Below are positions 7,638 through 15,545 of a stretch of DNA of 34,142 bases, one piece after another. The stretch is from Terriglobia bacterium. Lineage in GTDB: Bacteria > Acidobacteriota > Terriglobia > Terriglobales > Acidobacteriaceae. The notes beneath the pieces were generated by a model that worked only from the letters and a program-made list of their open reading frames with translations, was not told the DNA's origin and did not search any database. The first letter of the stretch is position 1; each line of letters starts with the position of its first letter. Made by a program: the position numbers and the translations under genes. The stretch spans positions 1-34,142 of the forward strand of contig JAIQFF010000116.1 of the NCBI GenBank assembly GCA_020073395.1, read 5' to 3'.

Positions 7638-8408
7638 TTACAGGACGTGTACTTCATTGCGTAATTTCTCCACCAGCTTCTTCGCTACTTCGGCCGGCGA
7701 GCCTTCAAGGAATTCTGTGTTTTTCGTTTTCTGCGGGATGTAAAGGCGCTCGATCTTCTGCATATTGGCGCCGATAGCCGATTGCACTTCGGCCAGGGCC
7801 ACCTTGCGCAGCGGCTTGCTTTTCGCCTGCTTGATGCCGATCAGCGTGGCATAGCGCAGCTTGTTGATCCCGGACTGGATGGTAAGCAGGGCCGGCAGGG
7901 GCATATCCACAAACTGAAAGTAGCCGGCCTCGAGCTCGCGCTTGACTCGGATGCCAGCGTCCGTCTTTTCGATCTGCATGATGATGGTGGCGTGCGGCCA
8001 GCCCAGCAGTTCGGCCAGCACCACGCCGGTTTGCGCGTATCCGTAATCGTCAGACTGGAGCCCGGTGAAGATGAGGTCGAAGGTTTCATCTTTGATGGCG
8101 GCGGCAAAGGCGCGAGCGGTGTTGGCAGCATCCAGTCCGACAAAGGCGCTGTCTTCAAGATGAATGGCGCGGTCCGCGCCTTTGGCCAGGGCCTCGCGCA
8201 AGACCTGCTGGGCGCGCGCCGGGCCCGCCGTGATCACGACCACCTCTCCGCTGTGCTTTTCCTTCTGCCGCAGGGCCTCTTCCAGGGCGAAAGCGTCCGG
8301 CTCATTGACTTCGTACGACACGTCTTCGCGTATCCAGGCGCCGGAGTCGTTCAGCTTGAGTGGCGCATCTTTCTGCGGCACCTGTTTCATGCAGACCAGT
8401 ATCTTCAA
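7638..8408 (-). CDS. etfB: Electron transfer flavoprotein beta subunit
   Basis: A 256-residue protein beginning MKILVCMKQVPQKDAP, as in canonical EtfB. The NEPDAFALEEAL segment is at about 35-46, a TGLQSDDYGYAQTG nucleotide-binding segment is near 115-128, and VKRELEAGY is near 154-162. In the family, the beta subunit binds AMP and docks on the alpha subunit. It is the first gene of the minus-strand etf group. A purine-rich AAGGAG lies about 14 bases before the ATG, farther than usual. The divergent gene at 8562 shares the 153-base upstream region. Confidence 0.95.
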   Translation of the reverse strand: MKILVCMKQVPQKDAPLKLNDSGAWIREDVSYEVNEPDAFALEEALRQKEKHSGEVVVITAGPARAQQVLREALAKGADRAIHLEDSAFVGLDAANTARAFAAAIKDETFDLIFTGLQSDDYGYAQTGVVLAELLGWPHATIIMQIEKTDAGIRVKRELEAGYFQFVDMPLPALLTIQSGINKLRYATLIGIKQAKSKPLRKVALAEVQSAIGANMQKIERLYIPQKTKNTEFLEGSPAEVAKKLVEKLRNEVHVL

Positions 8409-8533
8409 GGACGGGCTCCTTCCCTGACCGGTTCACGATGGGGAGTGAAACTCACTATTATAAATCAAATCTGCACTTCGCCGCAGCGCCCCGTCCTCCG
8501 CCGCGAGGCCCCAGGCCGCGGCGCGTGGCGAAG

Positions 8534-8539
8534 TATAAT
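8534..8539 (+). promoter_or_regulatory. Perfect -10 box upstream of the 8562 gene
   Basis: TATAAT at 8534-8539 is followed 23 bases later by the ATG at 8562 and by a strong AAGGAGG site in between. I see no convincing -35 box, so the leader would be very short and the promoter assignment is tentative. Confidence 0.45.
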
Positions 8540-8561
8540 CTTTTGCCAAGGAGGAACATAA

Positions 8562-8966
8562 ATGCGCACACTTGGTTGGCACAGACTGGCCGTCACAGTG
8601 TTCTTCTTTTGCCTCTTCGTGCTGCCGGCAACTGCTCAGGAGGATTCATGGCAGGGATCGGAGAAGGGTCCTCAGCTTAAGGCGCACCTAGTCGACAAGG
8701 AAAAGAACGCCGCCCGTAGAATCGCCGTGGTAGACGTGGACGTGCGGAACGTCACACTAACGGATCCCATCAGCTATCCTGATAGCGGCTCCGGAATGGG
8801 GCATCTGCAGTACCGGGTAGATAGCGGCCCTTACATTCTTCCCATGGCAAATCAGTTGGCTTTTGAAGGGCTGACGCCGGGCAAGCACAACATTGAAGTG
8901 TCGCTGGCCGACGGTTCCTTCCGTCCCATGGGGGCGCAGGCAGAACTGGAAATAGTGATTCCCTGA
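8562..8966 (+). CDS. Small secreted hypothetical protein
   Basis: A 134-residue protein with a clear signal peptide (residues 1-25, hydrophobic core VTVFFFCLFVLPATA, cleavage after TAQ). The mature domain has a beta-rich pattern: VDVRNVTL, then GHLQYRVDSGPYI, then LAFEGLTPGKHNIEVSLAD, and a final ELEIVIP strand. This resembles small secreted immunoglobulin-like domains (I think of the DUF6130 type, from memory only) found in envelope proteins. Function is unknown. The start is supported by AAGGAGG eight bases upstream. It converges on the zinc-ribbon gene with a ten-base gap. Confidence 0.75.
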   Translation: MRTLGWHRLAVTVFFFCLFVLPATAQEDSWQGSEKGPQLKAHLVDKEKNAARRIAVVDVDVRNVTLTDPISYPDSGSGMGHLQYRVDSGPYILPMANQLAFEGLTPGKHNIEVSLADGSFRPMGAQAELEIVIP

Positions 8967-8976
8967 AACAGCCAAA

Positions 8977-9252
8977 TCATTCGGTGAAGACCACGGACTG
9001 CACGCCGGAAATCTCAAAGCGCTTGCGGCAGCGCACATTCTTGCAAGCCATCAGATCGTCTTTGCGCAGCATGTAGGAGCGAGCTTTGGCGAAGCGGGCG
9101 CGATCGCGCTCATCGGCGCGACCCGACAATTGTCGTTTCTTGGTGCGGACAATCCAGGTCACTTCGTATTCGGCGGGTTGATGGCAATGCGGACAATGGA
9201 GCGTGGCCATCTTTCTTTCCGGCCGTTCATCGAAAAAGTCGCGTTCTTCCAT
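8977..9252 (-). CDS. Small zinc-ribbon-like hypothetical protein
   Basis: A 91-residue protein with two cysteine pairs, CPHC at about 20-23 and CKNVRC at about 70-75, spaced as in a zinc ribbon. Between them is a basic stretch (TKKRQLSGRADERDRARF) that could touch nucleic acid or protein. ATG 9210 is an alternative start that would give MATLHCPHC at the N-terminus. I do not recognise the family. The protein ends in GVQSVVFTE. Confidence 0.7.
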   Translation of the reverse strand: MEERDFFDERPERKMATLHCPHCHQPAEYEVTWIVRTKKRQLSGRADERDRARFAKARSYMLRKDDLMACKNVRCRKRFEISGVQSVVFTE

Positions 9253-9320
9253 GGTCAGTTCATTCTTTCGTTCTAATTATTGCAGCTTTGCCCAATACAA
9301 GCTATGGCAAGATGGGTTTG

Positions 9321-9491
9321 ATGGCGAAGAAGAAGCGCAAACCAAAGAAGTTCAGCGCGGTCGATCAGGTGAAAGCCATGGCACGGGCACAGATCGGCGC
9401 GCCTCCCGCTGGACGTGTCGTACCGGACCGCAGGGAAAAGAAGGCTGACAAGCACAAACCGACACTGGGGAAATTGCTGGAGCCAGAATGA
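9321..9491 (+). CDS. Short lysine-rich hypothetical protein
   Basis: A 56-residue, strongly basic protein beginning MAKKKRKPKKFSAV and ending in KPTLGKLLEPE, without membrane segments or cysteines. In-frame ATG 9312 and TTG 9288 are alternative starts, and none has a strong ribosome-binding site. It ends four bases before the stop of the convergent ASPIC/UnbV gene. Such basic peptides may bind nucleic acid, but nothing in the sequence proves a role. Confidence 0.5.
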   Translation: MAKKKRKPKKFSAVDQVKAMARAQIGAPPAGRVVPDRREKKADKHKPTLGKLLEPE

Positions 9492-9495
9492 GATT

Positions 9496-11223
9496 TCACG
9501 GCGGTGGCAATGGCAGCTTGCTTTCGATCCCCTGACCTTCGGCAATGCTATAGATAAAGTCTCCAGGTAGGTCGCGCAGCACTTCCACTTTGCCGCTGGG
9601 CCACCTGATTTCGACCTCGTTCATTTTGGTTTCCACTCCCAGGCCAAAGTGCAGGCGCGGATCGTTCTGTGAAATGTAGCTGCCTCCGGCGCGGACTTCG
9701 CTGAACTGCACCAACTTCCCTGCTTTCACCGTCACGCGCGCTCCGATCGCCGACCGATTGCTCTTTGTCCCTGCCAGTTTGAACAATGCGCGATGATTGT
9801 GGTTTCCGCCCTGGTTCAGCAGCAGCGTGGGGAGCGATCCTACATTCACCAACACGACGTCGATATTCCCGTTATTGTTAATGTCTCCGAACGCCGCTCC
9901 CCGCCGACTTTCCGGAGGAATTCCCGCCAGCGTACTGGAGACATCCTGAAAGGTACCGTCGCGGCGGTTCCGGAATAGCTGAATGGGTTCGCGATATGAA
10001 AGTCCGCCAGGAATGGAGTCCACCTGCGGATACACATGGCCGTTGGCGATGAAAATATCCAGCCAGCCGTCGTTGTCCATATCGAAGAAAGCGGTGCCCC
10101 AGCCCACCTTTAGGAAAGTGGGTTGGGCCAGCTTGGCGGGATAGCTTACGTCAGAAAAACCATCTTTTCCCTGGTTGAGATACAAGGTGTCCGGCTGTTC
10201 ATGGAAGTTGGTTACAAACATGGAGAGCCGGCCCTGGTGCAGATAGTCCCCCCAGTCCACGCCCATGGAACCCTGGGCCATGCCGTCGCCGCCGAGCGCA
10301 ATCCCGGAGAGCATGCCGACTTCTTCAAAAGTTCCATCATGCTGGTTGTGGTACAGATAATTTGGGCCGGCGTCGTTGGCCACGTACAGGTCGGGCCAAC
10401 CGTCGTTGTCATAGTCGCCCCAGATCACGCCCAGTCCGTAGTAGCGGTTTACGTCTTCCATGCCAGCCTTCTTCGAAACTTCTTCGAAGGTGCCGTCGCC
10501 GCGATTGTGGAAGAGCAGGTCCGATTCGCCGATCATGCCCCAGGGGCCACACTGGACGAGGATTCCCTTGAAGCGGCAATTTTTTTCATCACTGCCGAAG
10601 GTTGGCAGATGGTCCATGTCGAAGTGGACGTAGCGCGAAACGTAGAGGTCCACGAAACCGTCGCGATCGTAGTCGGCCCAGGCCGTTCCCGTGCTGAAGC
10701 CACCGGCGGCCACGCCGGCCTTGTCGGTGACGTCGTCAAATTTGCAATTGCCCAGGTTGCGATAGAGCGCGTTCCCGCCGAACCCGGTGACATAGATGTC
10801 CGGCAGGCCGTCGTTGTCGTAGTCGGCGACGGCCACGCCCATTCCCCAGCCTTTGCGCGCCAGACCTGCAGGGGCGGTGATGTTGGTGAATTTGAAATCT
10901 GCATCCTGATGGTAAAGCGTGATCATGGGGTCTCCGCCCTGGCGATAGCGGTCGATGGTGGACCCGTTCACCGTGATGATGTCGAGCTTGCCATCGTTAT
11001 CGCAGTCGATCAAGCCGGCGCCGCCACTCATGGATTCAACAATGTATTTCTTTTCCGGAGTGGAAATGTGGGAGACCGTCAGGCCGGCCTCTTTCGCCAC
11101 ATCTTTGAAATGGGGCACTTGGGATTGCGACGCTTGGGATTGCGATGGCGGAGATTTCGGAGCGGCCGTCTGGGCGGATGCGCACAGCGAAAGCAACAGG
11201 CCCAGAGAGAAAATGGCACGCAT
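9496..11223 (-). CDS. Secreted CRTAC1-like FG-GAP/ASPIC-UnbV repeat protein
   Basis: A 575-residue exported protein from ATG 11223, which gives the signal peptide MRAIFSLGLLLSLCASAQ; the frame stays open upstream to 11322 without such a signal. The body contains many FG-GAP/VCBS-type blade repeats of the form DYDNDGxPDLYV, about ten of them, with calcium-binding-like Asp/Asn-rich loops that should build a beta-propeller. The C-terminal part (about 480-560) is the ASPIC/UnbV domain: GARVTVKAG, GGSYISQNDPRLHFGLG and EIRWPSGKVE. This architecture is common and often duplicated in acidobacteria and planctomycetes. Its role is unproven and is thought to be extracellular binding or adhesion. Confidence 0.92.
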   Translation of the reverse strand: MRAIFSLGLLLSLCASAQTAAPKSPPSQSQASQSQVPHFKDVAKEAGLTVSHISTPEKKYIVESMSGGAGLIDCDNDGKLDIITVNGSTIDRYRQGGDPMITLYHQDADFKFTNITAPAGLARKGWGMGVAVADYDNDGLPDIYVTGFGGNALYRNLGNCKFDDVTDKAGVAAGGFSTGTAWADYDRDGFVDLYVSRYVHFDMDHLPTFGSDEKNCRFKGILVQCGPWGMIGESDLLFHNRGDGTFEEVSKKAGMEDVNRYYGLGVIWGDYDNDGWPDLYVANDAGPNYLYHNQHDGTFEEVGMLSGIALGGDGMAQGSMGVDWGDYLHQGRLSMFVTNFHEQPDTLYLNQGKDGFSDVSYPAKLAQPTFLKVGWGTAFFDMDNDGWLDIFIANGHVYPQVDSIPGGLSYREPIQLFRNRRDGTFQDVSSTLAGIPPESRRGAAFGDINNNGNIDVVLVNVGSLPTLLLNQGGNHNHRALFKLAGTKSNRSAIGARVTVKAGKLVQFSEVRAGGSYISQNDPRLHFGLGVETKMNEVEIRWPSGKVEVLRDLPGDFIYSIAEGQGIESKLPLPPP

Positions 11224-11372
11224 GACGAGGAATTTTGGGATTATAGCCCACAAGCTGCGGACGTAAGACGGAAGACCACGTGGCGACACGTGTGCTGCTG
11301 TAACTTTTGGCGGCGCTCGCACATCTCATACGGCGGCGTGCGATACTGCTCGCAGCCCAGGATTGGTGGGGA

Positions 11373-12158
11373 ATGATCAAGCTTTCGGCTTTGCTACTGG
11401 CTGTTGTTTTTGCCGCCTGGATGTTCGTGTCTGCGTCCGGCCCACCGAGCCGCGAGGCCGCTTTGCCGGTTCTGGTTGAGCTGTTTACTTCTGAAGGTTG
11501 CTCGAGTTGTCCCCCTGCTGATGCGCTTCTCCAGCAACTGGATCGTACCCAGCCAGTGGGTGGAGCACAGTTGATCGTGCTCAGTGAGCACGTGGACTAC
11601 TGGAACCACATCGGCTGGACCGATCCCTACTCTTCGCGCATCTTCAGCGATCGGCAGAGTGTTTACGGCAACCGTTTCGGCTTGAGCAGCGTTTATACAC
11701 CGCAGATGGTCGTCGATGGTGAGACGGAGTTTGTGGGCAACGATTCGCGGCTGGCCAGCCGGGCAGTGGAAAAGGCCCTGGCTCTGCCGAGGGTGTCGGT
11801 CAGGATTTCGGACATCTCACTGGATGCCGCAAAAGCACTACGGGCCCATATCGACACCGACGCGTTGCCGGAGATTTTGAAGGTTCGCAAGGCTGACGTT
11901 TATCTGGTCGTGGCACTGAATCATGCCGAATCACAAGTGTTGCGTGGCGAAAACAGCGGCCGGCGCCTGACTCACGTGGGCGTAGTGCAGAGTCTTACCA
12001 AAATCGGCAGCATCGAAGGCGGAAAGACTTTTTCGCAGGACGTCCACATGAAGCTCGATTCCAGGACCGATCCGGCCAATCTGCGGGTCATCGCCTTCAT
12101 CCAGCAACCCGGCCAGAGGCAGGTTCTGGGCGTGGCGCAGCAGCAACTGCAAAAGTAA
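11373..12158 (+). CDS. Secreted DUF1223 thioredoxin-like protein
   Basis: A 261-residue protein from ATG 11373 (GGTGGGGA just upstream), with an N-terminal hydrophobic signal (IKLSALLLAVVFAAWMFVSA). The core shows the DUF1223 signature: VELFTSEGCSSCPPAD, with a CSSC motif like a thioredoxin active site, then SEHVDYWNHIGWTDPYSS, then a YTPQMVVDG segment. The family is thioredoxin-like and mostly periplasmic, but its reaction is not established. The divergent ASPIC/UnbV gene starts 150 bases away. Confidence 0.9.
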   Translation: MIKLSALLLAVVFAAWMFVSASGPPSREAALPVLVELFTSEGCSSCPPADALLQQLDRTQPVGGAQLIVLSEHVDYWNHIGWTDPYSSRIFSDRQSVYGNRFGLSSVYTPQMVVDGETEFVGNDSRLASRAVEKALALPRVSVRISDISLDAAKALRAHIDTDALPEILKVRKADVYLVVALNHAESQVLRGENSGRRLTHVGVVQSLTKIGSIEGGKTFSQDVHMKLDSRTDPANLRVIAFIQQPGQRQVLGVAQQQLQK

Positions 12159-12168
12159 ACTCGTTTTT

Positions 12169-12261
12169 CTTGCGAACTTTGCGGTACCCTGGCGCCCTTT
12201 TGCGGTTAGGGGTCGATTGTTCCGCAGTCCGGCAAGAGCTTGAACCGCAAAGGTCGCTAAG
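12169..12261. repeat. Second copy of the AACCGCAAAG inverted repeat
   Basis: The left arm CTTGCGAACTTTGCGGT (12169-12185) and the right arm AACCGCAAAGGTCGCTAAG (12243-12261) pair across most of their length. They match the copy at 2291-2358. The element lies in the gap between the DUF1223 gene and the aminotransferase gene. Confidence 0.6.
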
Positions 12262-12335
12262 ACAACCCCTCTTCCTACTCTCTTACCCTCTCTGCTAAAT
12301 TTGTGCACCTCGGAGTGCTGTCGACTGGAGGGACC

Positions 12336-13520
12336 GTGCGCATCGACTTGTTCCGGATGGAACGAACCCAGTGCCTGTATGAAAACGAGGTCGAATTCAA
12401 TCTGTCAGAGAGTGGCGTTCTTCCGCTGCGGGTTGAGGAGGTTTTGCAGAGTTCGAAAGAATCGGCTGACTTTCTTGCTCTCGGCTTGAAGTATCCCGAG
12501 TCCGATGGCTCCGAGGAACTTCGCGAATGCATCGCGCTATGGTACGGCACCACTCCCGACCATGTGCTGGTCACAAACGGAGGTTCGGAGGCCAATTTCA
12601 CCGCGCTCTGGGGGCTGCTGGAAACCGGCGATCATGCCGCAGTAATGCTGCCCAACTATCTTCAGACCTGGGGGCTTTCCCGCGCCTACGCGGCCAGGAC
12701 CAATGCCTTTTATCTGGTGGAAGGCAGCGAGAACGGGAAGGCACGTTGGGCTCTGGACATTGAAAGCCTTCATCGAGCAGTGAGCAAGAAGACGCGACTG
12801 ATCGTGGTTACGAATCCTAACAATCCCACCGGCGCAGTTCTGAACCAGCAGGAGATGGATGAAGTGGTACGGGTCGCGCGCCAGGCCCGGGCCTGGCTTC
12901 TGGTGGATGAAATTTATCGCGGCGCGGAGGTGAACGGGCCACTCACACCAACGTTTTGGGGACGCTACGACAAATTGCTGATCACTTCCGGACTCTCCAA
13001 GGCTTTCGGGTTGCCCGGGCTGCGCCTGGGATGGATCGTGGCCCCGCCGAAGACCATCGCCAAACTTTGCTCTTACCACGATTACACCACGCTGACTCCG
13101 ACCATGCTGTCCGATCGCCTGGCGCGGATCGTGATGGAACCAGTACGGCGCGAGCAAGTTCTCGAACGCACGCGCGCGATTGTCCGCCGCAACCTGCCGC
13201 GGCTGGAATCCTGGATCCATTCGCACGATGACATCTTCACCTACATCCCGCCCGTGGCCGGTGCGATTACGTTCTTTCGCTACAAGCTGCCGATTTCTTC
13301 CAACGCGCTTTTTGACCGGCTGCGCAAGGAACGGTCGGTGCTGATAACGCCCGGCGACCACTTCGGCGTGGGGCGTTACGTCCGCGTGGGCTACGGGTAC
13401 GACGTGGACTACACGCTGCGCGGCCTGGCACAGGTCGATCTTACGTTGGAAGAATTGAAGAAGCAGGGCGGGCGCAGGAAATCTGTGCGCAGAGAGACGG
13501 CGCGCCGCGGTGCTGCTTAG
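12336..13520 (+). CDS. PLP-dependent aminotransferase, class I/II
   Basis: A 394-residue fold-type I aminotransferase. GTG 12336 is preferred because GGAGGG is just upstream and it yields the RIDLFRMERTQ N-terminus seen in this subgroup; GTG 12303 and ATG 12357 are alternatives. Visible motifs are NGGSEANF near residue 82, VVTNPNNPTGAVL near 158, VDEIYRG near 190, and the PLP lysine in SGLSKAFGLPGLRLGW near 220. The long ENEVEFNLSESGV start suggests the branch near kynurenine/aspartate-type enzymes, but the amino-acid substrate cannot be named. It converges with the ornithine cyclodeaminase-like gene across a double hairpin. Confidence 0.9.
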   Translation: MRIDLFRMERTQCLYENEVEFNLSESGVLPLRVEEVLQSSKESADFLALGLKYPESDGSEELRECIALWYGTTPDHVLVTNGGSEANFTALWGLLETGDHAAVMLPNYLQTWGLSRAYAARTNAFYLVEGSENGKARWALDIESLHRAVSKKTRLIVVTNPNNPTGAVLNQQEMDEVVRVARQARAWLLVDEIYRGAEVNGPLTPTFWGRYDKLLITSGLSKAFGLPGLRLGWIVAPPKTIAKLCSYHDYTTLTPTMLSDRLARIVMEPVRREQVLERTRAIVRRNLPRLESWIHSHDDIFTYIPPVAGAITFFRYKLPISSNALFDRLRKERSVLITPGDHFGVGRYVRVGYGYDVDYTLRGLAQVDLTLEELKKQGGRRKSVRRETARRGAA

Positions 13521-13540
13521 TTTCTTGCCTGCTTAAGAAC

Positions 13541-13588
13541 TGAGGGCGGGACACCCTCAGGACAGCCGGCGGGACGCCGGCGCTACGA
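13541..13588. repeat. Double-hairpin repeat, copy 1
   Basis: There are two adjacent stems: TGAGGG...CCCTCA (13541-13559) with a CGGGACA loop, and GCCGGC-GGGAC-GCCGGC (13565-13581), followed by GCTACGA. A second copy at 29117-29162 has different stem bases that still pair, with the same GGGAC loop and GCTACGA tail. Here it lies between two convergent genes, touching the stop codon of the minus-strand one, and may end transcription on both sides. Confidence 0.75.
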
Positions 13589-14611
13589 AACCTTTTTGCC
13601 TTGGCCTTCGGCTTGGGCGCGTTCGAGGACCAGCGACGCTGCCGCCACATCCTGGACGCCGACTCCGGTCAGGTCGCAAACGATAATCTCAGTTTCTGAG
13701 CTCCGCCCCGGTTTGAGCCCGGCTGTGATCTCGCCCAACTCTGCGTAAACTTTTTCTTTCGCTATCGCTCCGCGTTCGATCGCGTGATGGATTTCGCCCA
13801 GCCGCAGGCATTGTGGAATACTGTCGGCCACGATCTTGTCGGCGCGCGCCAGCACATCGACATCGAGTTCCTGCTTATCCGGTCCGTCGGAACCAACCGC
13901 GATCACTGTCACTCCAGGTTTCAGCCATCCCGCCTGCACCAGGGGCTCGCGGCTGGCGGTGACGGTGATTACCACGTCAGCTCCGTCCACCGCCTCCCTT
14001 ACCGATTCGGTTACCGCAAACTTGCACGCAGGAATGTTACGGCGTTTTGTCAGATCGTCGGCGCAGGCTTGTGCCTTACCGGGATCGCGTCCCCAGACGC
14101 GCACCTCTCCAAACTTTCTCACTAAGGCCAGCATTTCCACCTGATATCGCGCCTGCGCGCCGGCGCCGATCGCCGCAACCGTGGAAATCTTCGCGGGGGC
14201 CAGATACTTGGCGGCGACCGCACCTGCGGCCCCAGTCCGGAAGTCGGTGATAAATCCGTTGTCGAGCAGAAATGCGGCTGGGGCTCCAGTCCTGGCGTCG
14301 AACACGACGATCATGCCGTCGTTCGCAGGCAGACCCAGCTGCGGATTGTTGGGAAATCCTGAGACTATCTTGACCGCGTAGTGAGGCCCGCCGTTCAGAT
14401 ATCCGGCCTTGACGTGAATCTCGCCCCGATTTTGCGGAGCCGTGTTCCCCGGCACTTCGTTTTCGGGTACGTCGAGATGAATGACCGCAGGCAGTTGCGC
14501 CCGGCCGGTGGAATAGGCTGCGAAAGCCTGTTCCATGGCAGAGACGCAGGAGCGAGGATCGAGCAGGGCGCGAATTTCGGGCTCGCGCAGAATCAGGACT
14601 TCACGCTGCAT
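13583..14611 (-). CDS. Ornithine cyclodeaminase / mu-crystallin family protein
   Basis: A 342-residue NAD(P)-binding enzyme of the OCD/mu-crystallin family, whose members include ornithine cyclodeaminase, alanine dehydrogenase and imine reductases. The Rossmann motif VAAIGAGAQARYQ is at about 130-142, followed by VRVWGRDPGKAQ. GYLNGGPHYAVKIVSGFPNN near 70-90 holds the conserved lysine, and VIAVGSDGPDKQELD near 225-240 holds a conserved aspartate. The specific substrate is not decidable. I use ATG 14611; TTG 14617 is also possible. Upstream on the same strand, 31 bases away, is the end of the broken RND pump gene, so the two may share a transcript. Confidence 0.88.
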   Translation of the reverse strand: MQREVLILREPEIRALLDPRSCVSAMEQAFAAYSTGRAQLPAVIHLDVPENEVPGNTAPQNRGEIHVKAGYLNGGPHYAVKIVSGFPNNPQLGLPANDGMIVVFDARTGAPAAFLLDNGFITDFRTGAAGAVAAKYLAPAKISTVAAIGAGAQARYQVEMLALVRKFGEVRVWGRDPGKAQACADDLTKRRNIPACKFAVTESVREAVDGADVVITVTASREPLVQAGWLKPGVTVIAVGSDGPDKQELDVDVLARADKIVADSIPQCLRLGEIHHAIERGAIAKEKVYAELGEITAGLKPGRSSETEIIVCDLTGVGVQDVAAASLVLERAQAEGQGKKVS

Positions 14612-14642
14612 CCGCAAAGCCTACCACTTTCGTTCCGAGGTC

Positions 14643-15360
14643 CTACTCCGGAGCAGGTGTGGCTGCGGGTTCTGGCGACCTTCGCCGTTCGCGCCAGCCT
14701 TCAATGATCAGGTACAGCACCGGAATGAAGAACAGGTTCAGGATGGTGGAAACAACCATTCCGCCGAACACCGTGGTGCCCACTGAGTGCCGGCCATGTT
14801 CGCCTGCACCCGATGCCACCACCAGGGGCACGACGCCCAGGATGAAGGCCAGAGAAGTCATCAGAATGGGGCGCAGCCGGATTCTTGCCGCTTCGACGGC
14901 GGCCTCCATCAGCGGCATTCCGCGATGGCGCAGTTGTTCGGCAAATTCCACAATCAGGATGGCGTTCTTGCTGGAGAGTCCCACCAGCATCACTAGCCCG
15001 ATCTGGCAATAGACATCGTTTTCCAGGCCGCGCAGCGACTGCGCCGTCAATGCTCCCAAAAGCGCCATGGGGACGGCCAGCATTACGATGAATGGCAAAA
15101 CAAAACTTTCATACTGCGCCGAGAGGGACTTCATGCCTTCCGCGGCCGTTGATCTGCTGCTCGATGGGCACGGTCACCGCGGTTTCTACGGTTTGGGCGC
15201 TAGCCCCCACGTAAAAGCTGTTCACGGAAACCTGCGGTGGCGCCAGGGTGGGAAATTGCGCAATCGGCAAACTGGGAATTACGGCCGCGCCTGCCAGGAT
15301 GATCAGGAGCGCGCAGACTGTGGCAAAGACCGGTCGTTTTATGAAGAAATCAACGAACAT
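14643..15360 (-). pseudogene. RND efflux pump gene with large internal deletion and frameshift
   Basis: The first 72 or so codons from ATG 15360 are the classic start of an HAE1/AcrB-type RND pump (MFVDFFIKRPVFAT..., then AQTVETAVTVPIEQQING). The last 160 codons, in another frame, are the pump's C-terminal membrane part (QYESFVLPFIVMLAVP, GLSSKNAILIVEFAEQLRHRG, ending in a GWRERRRS tail). About 800 residues between them are missing compared with a usual 1050. The break is near 15109-15150: the sequence reads ING, then with one extra base (A)EGMK, then directly SLSAQYESF. A functional pump cannot be made from this. The upstream adaptor gene is intact. A misassembly is an alternative to a real deletion. 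Confidence 0.88.
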
Positions 15361-15386
15361 CTAAGATCGGGCCTCGGGCGGCGGGC

Positions 15387-15545
15387 GTCAGACTTCAGAC
15401 CTCGGGCGTTAGGGTGATTTCATGTCTGAGCAATTAGCAATTGGCTCTTGATACTGAATGGACGCAGTCCGCACGCAATCCAGGGCTACATGCCAATTGC
15501 CAAGTGCTTCCCACAGTCTGACGCCTGAGGTCCGACCCCCGGCGT
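15387..15545. repeat. Nested inverted repeat between adaptor and pump remnant
   Basis: The outer arms (CAGACCTCGGGCGTTAG near 15395-15412 and CTGACGCCTGAGGTCCG near 15518-15534) pair imperfectly. The inner arms GAGCAATTAGCAATTGGC (15428-15445) and GCCAATTGCCAAGTGCTT (15492-15509) also pair. The inner core is the same family as the moaA-start repeat at 2109-2160. About 46 bases between the inner arms are unique. The overall form is that of a small palindromic or MITE-like element with no coding capacity. Confidence 0.65.

Noticed and set aside
7147..8561. Plus-strand frames over etfA and etfB
   Set aside because: They are shadows of two well-recognised ETF genes and show no domain.
10123..11376. 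Long plus-strand open frame of 417 codons
   Set aside because: It is the antisense shadow of the ASPIC/UnbV gene, which has a signal peptide and clear repeats; the shadow has no family character.
12319..12347. TGTCGA...CGAC before the aminotransferase
   Set aside because: The spacing is 19 bases and the second box lies inside the coding frame, unlike P1-P3.
12537..13361. Minus-strand frame of 274 codons
   Set aside because: It lies entirely within the aminotransferase gene, whose motifs are unambiguous.
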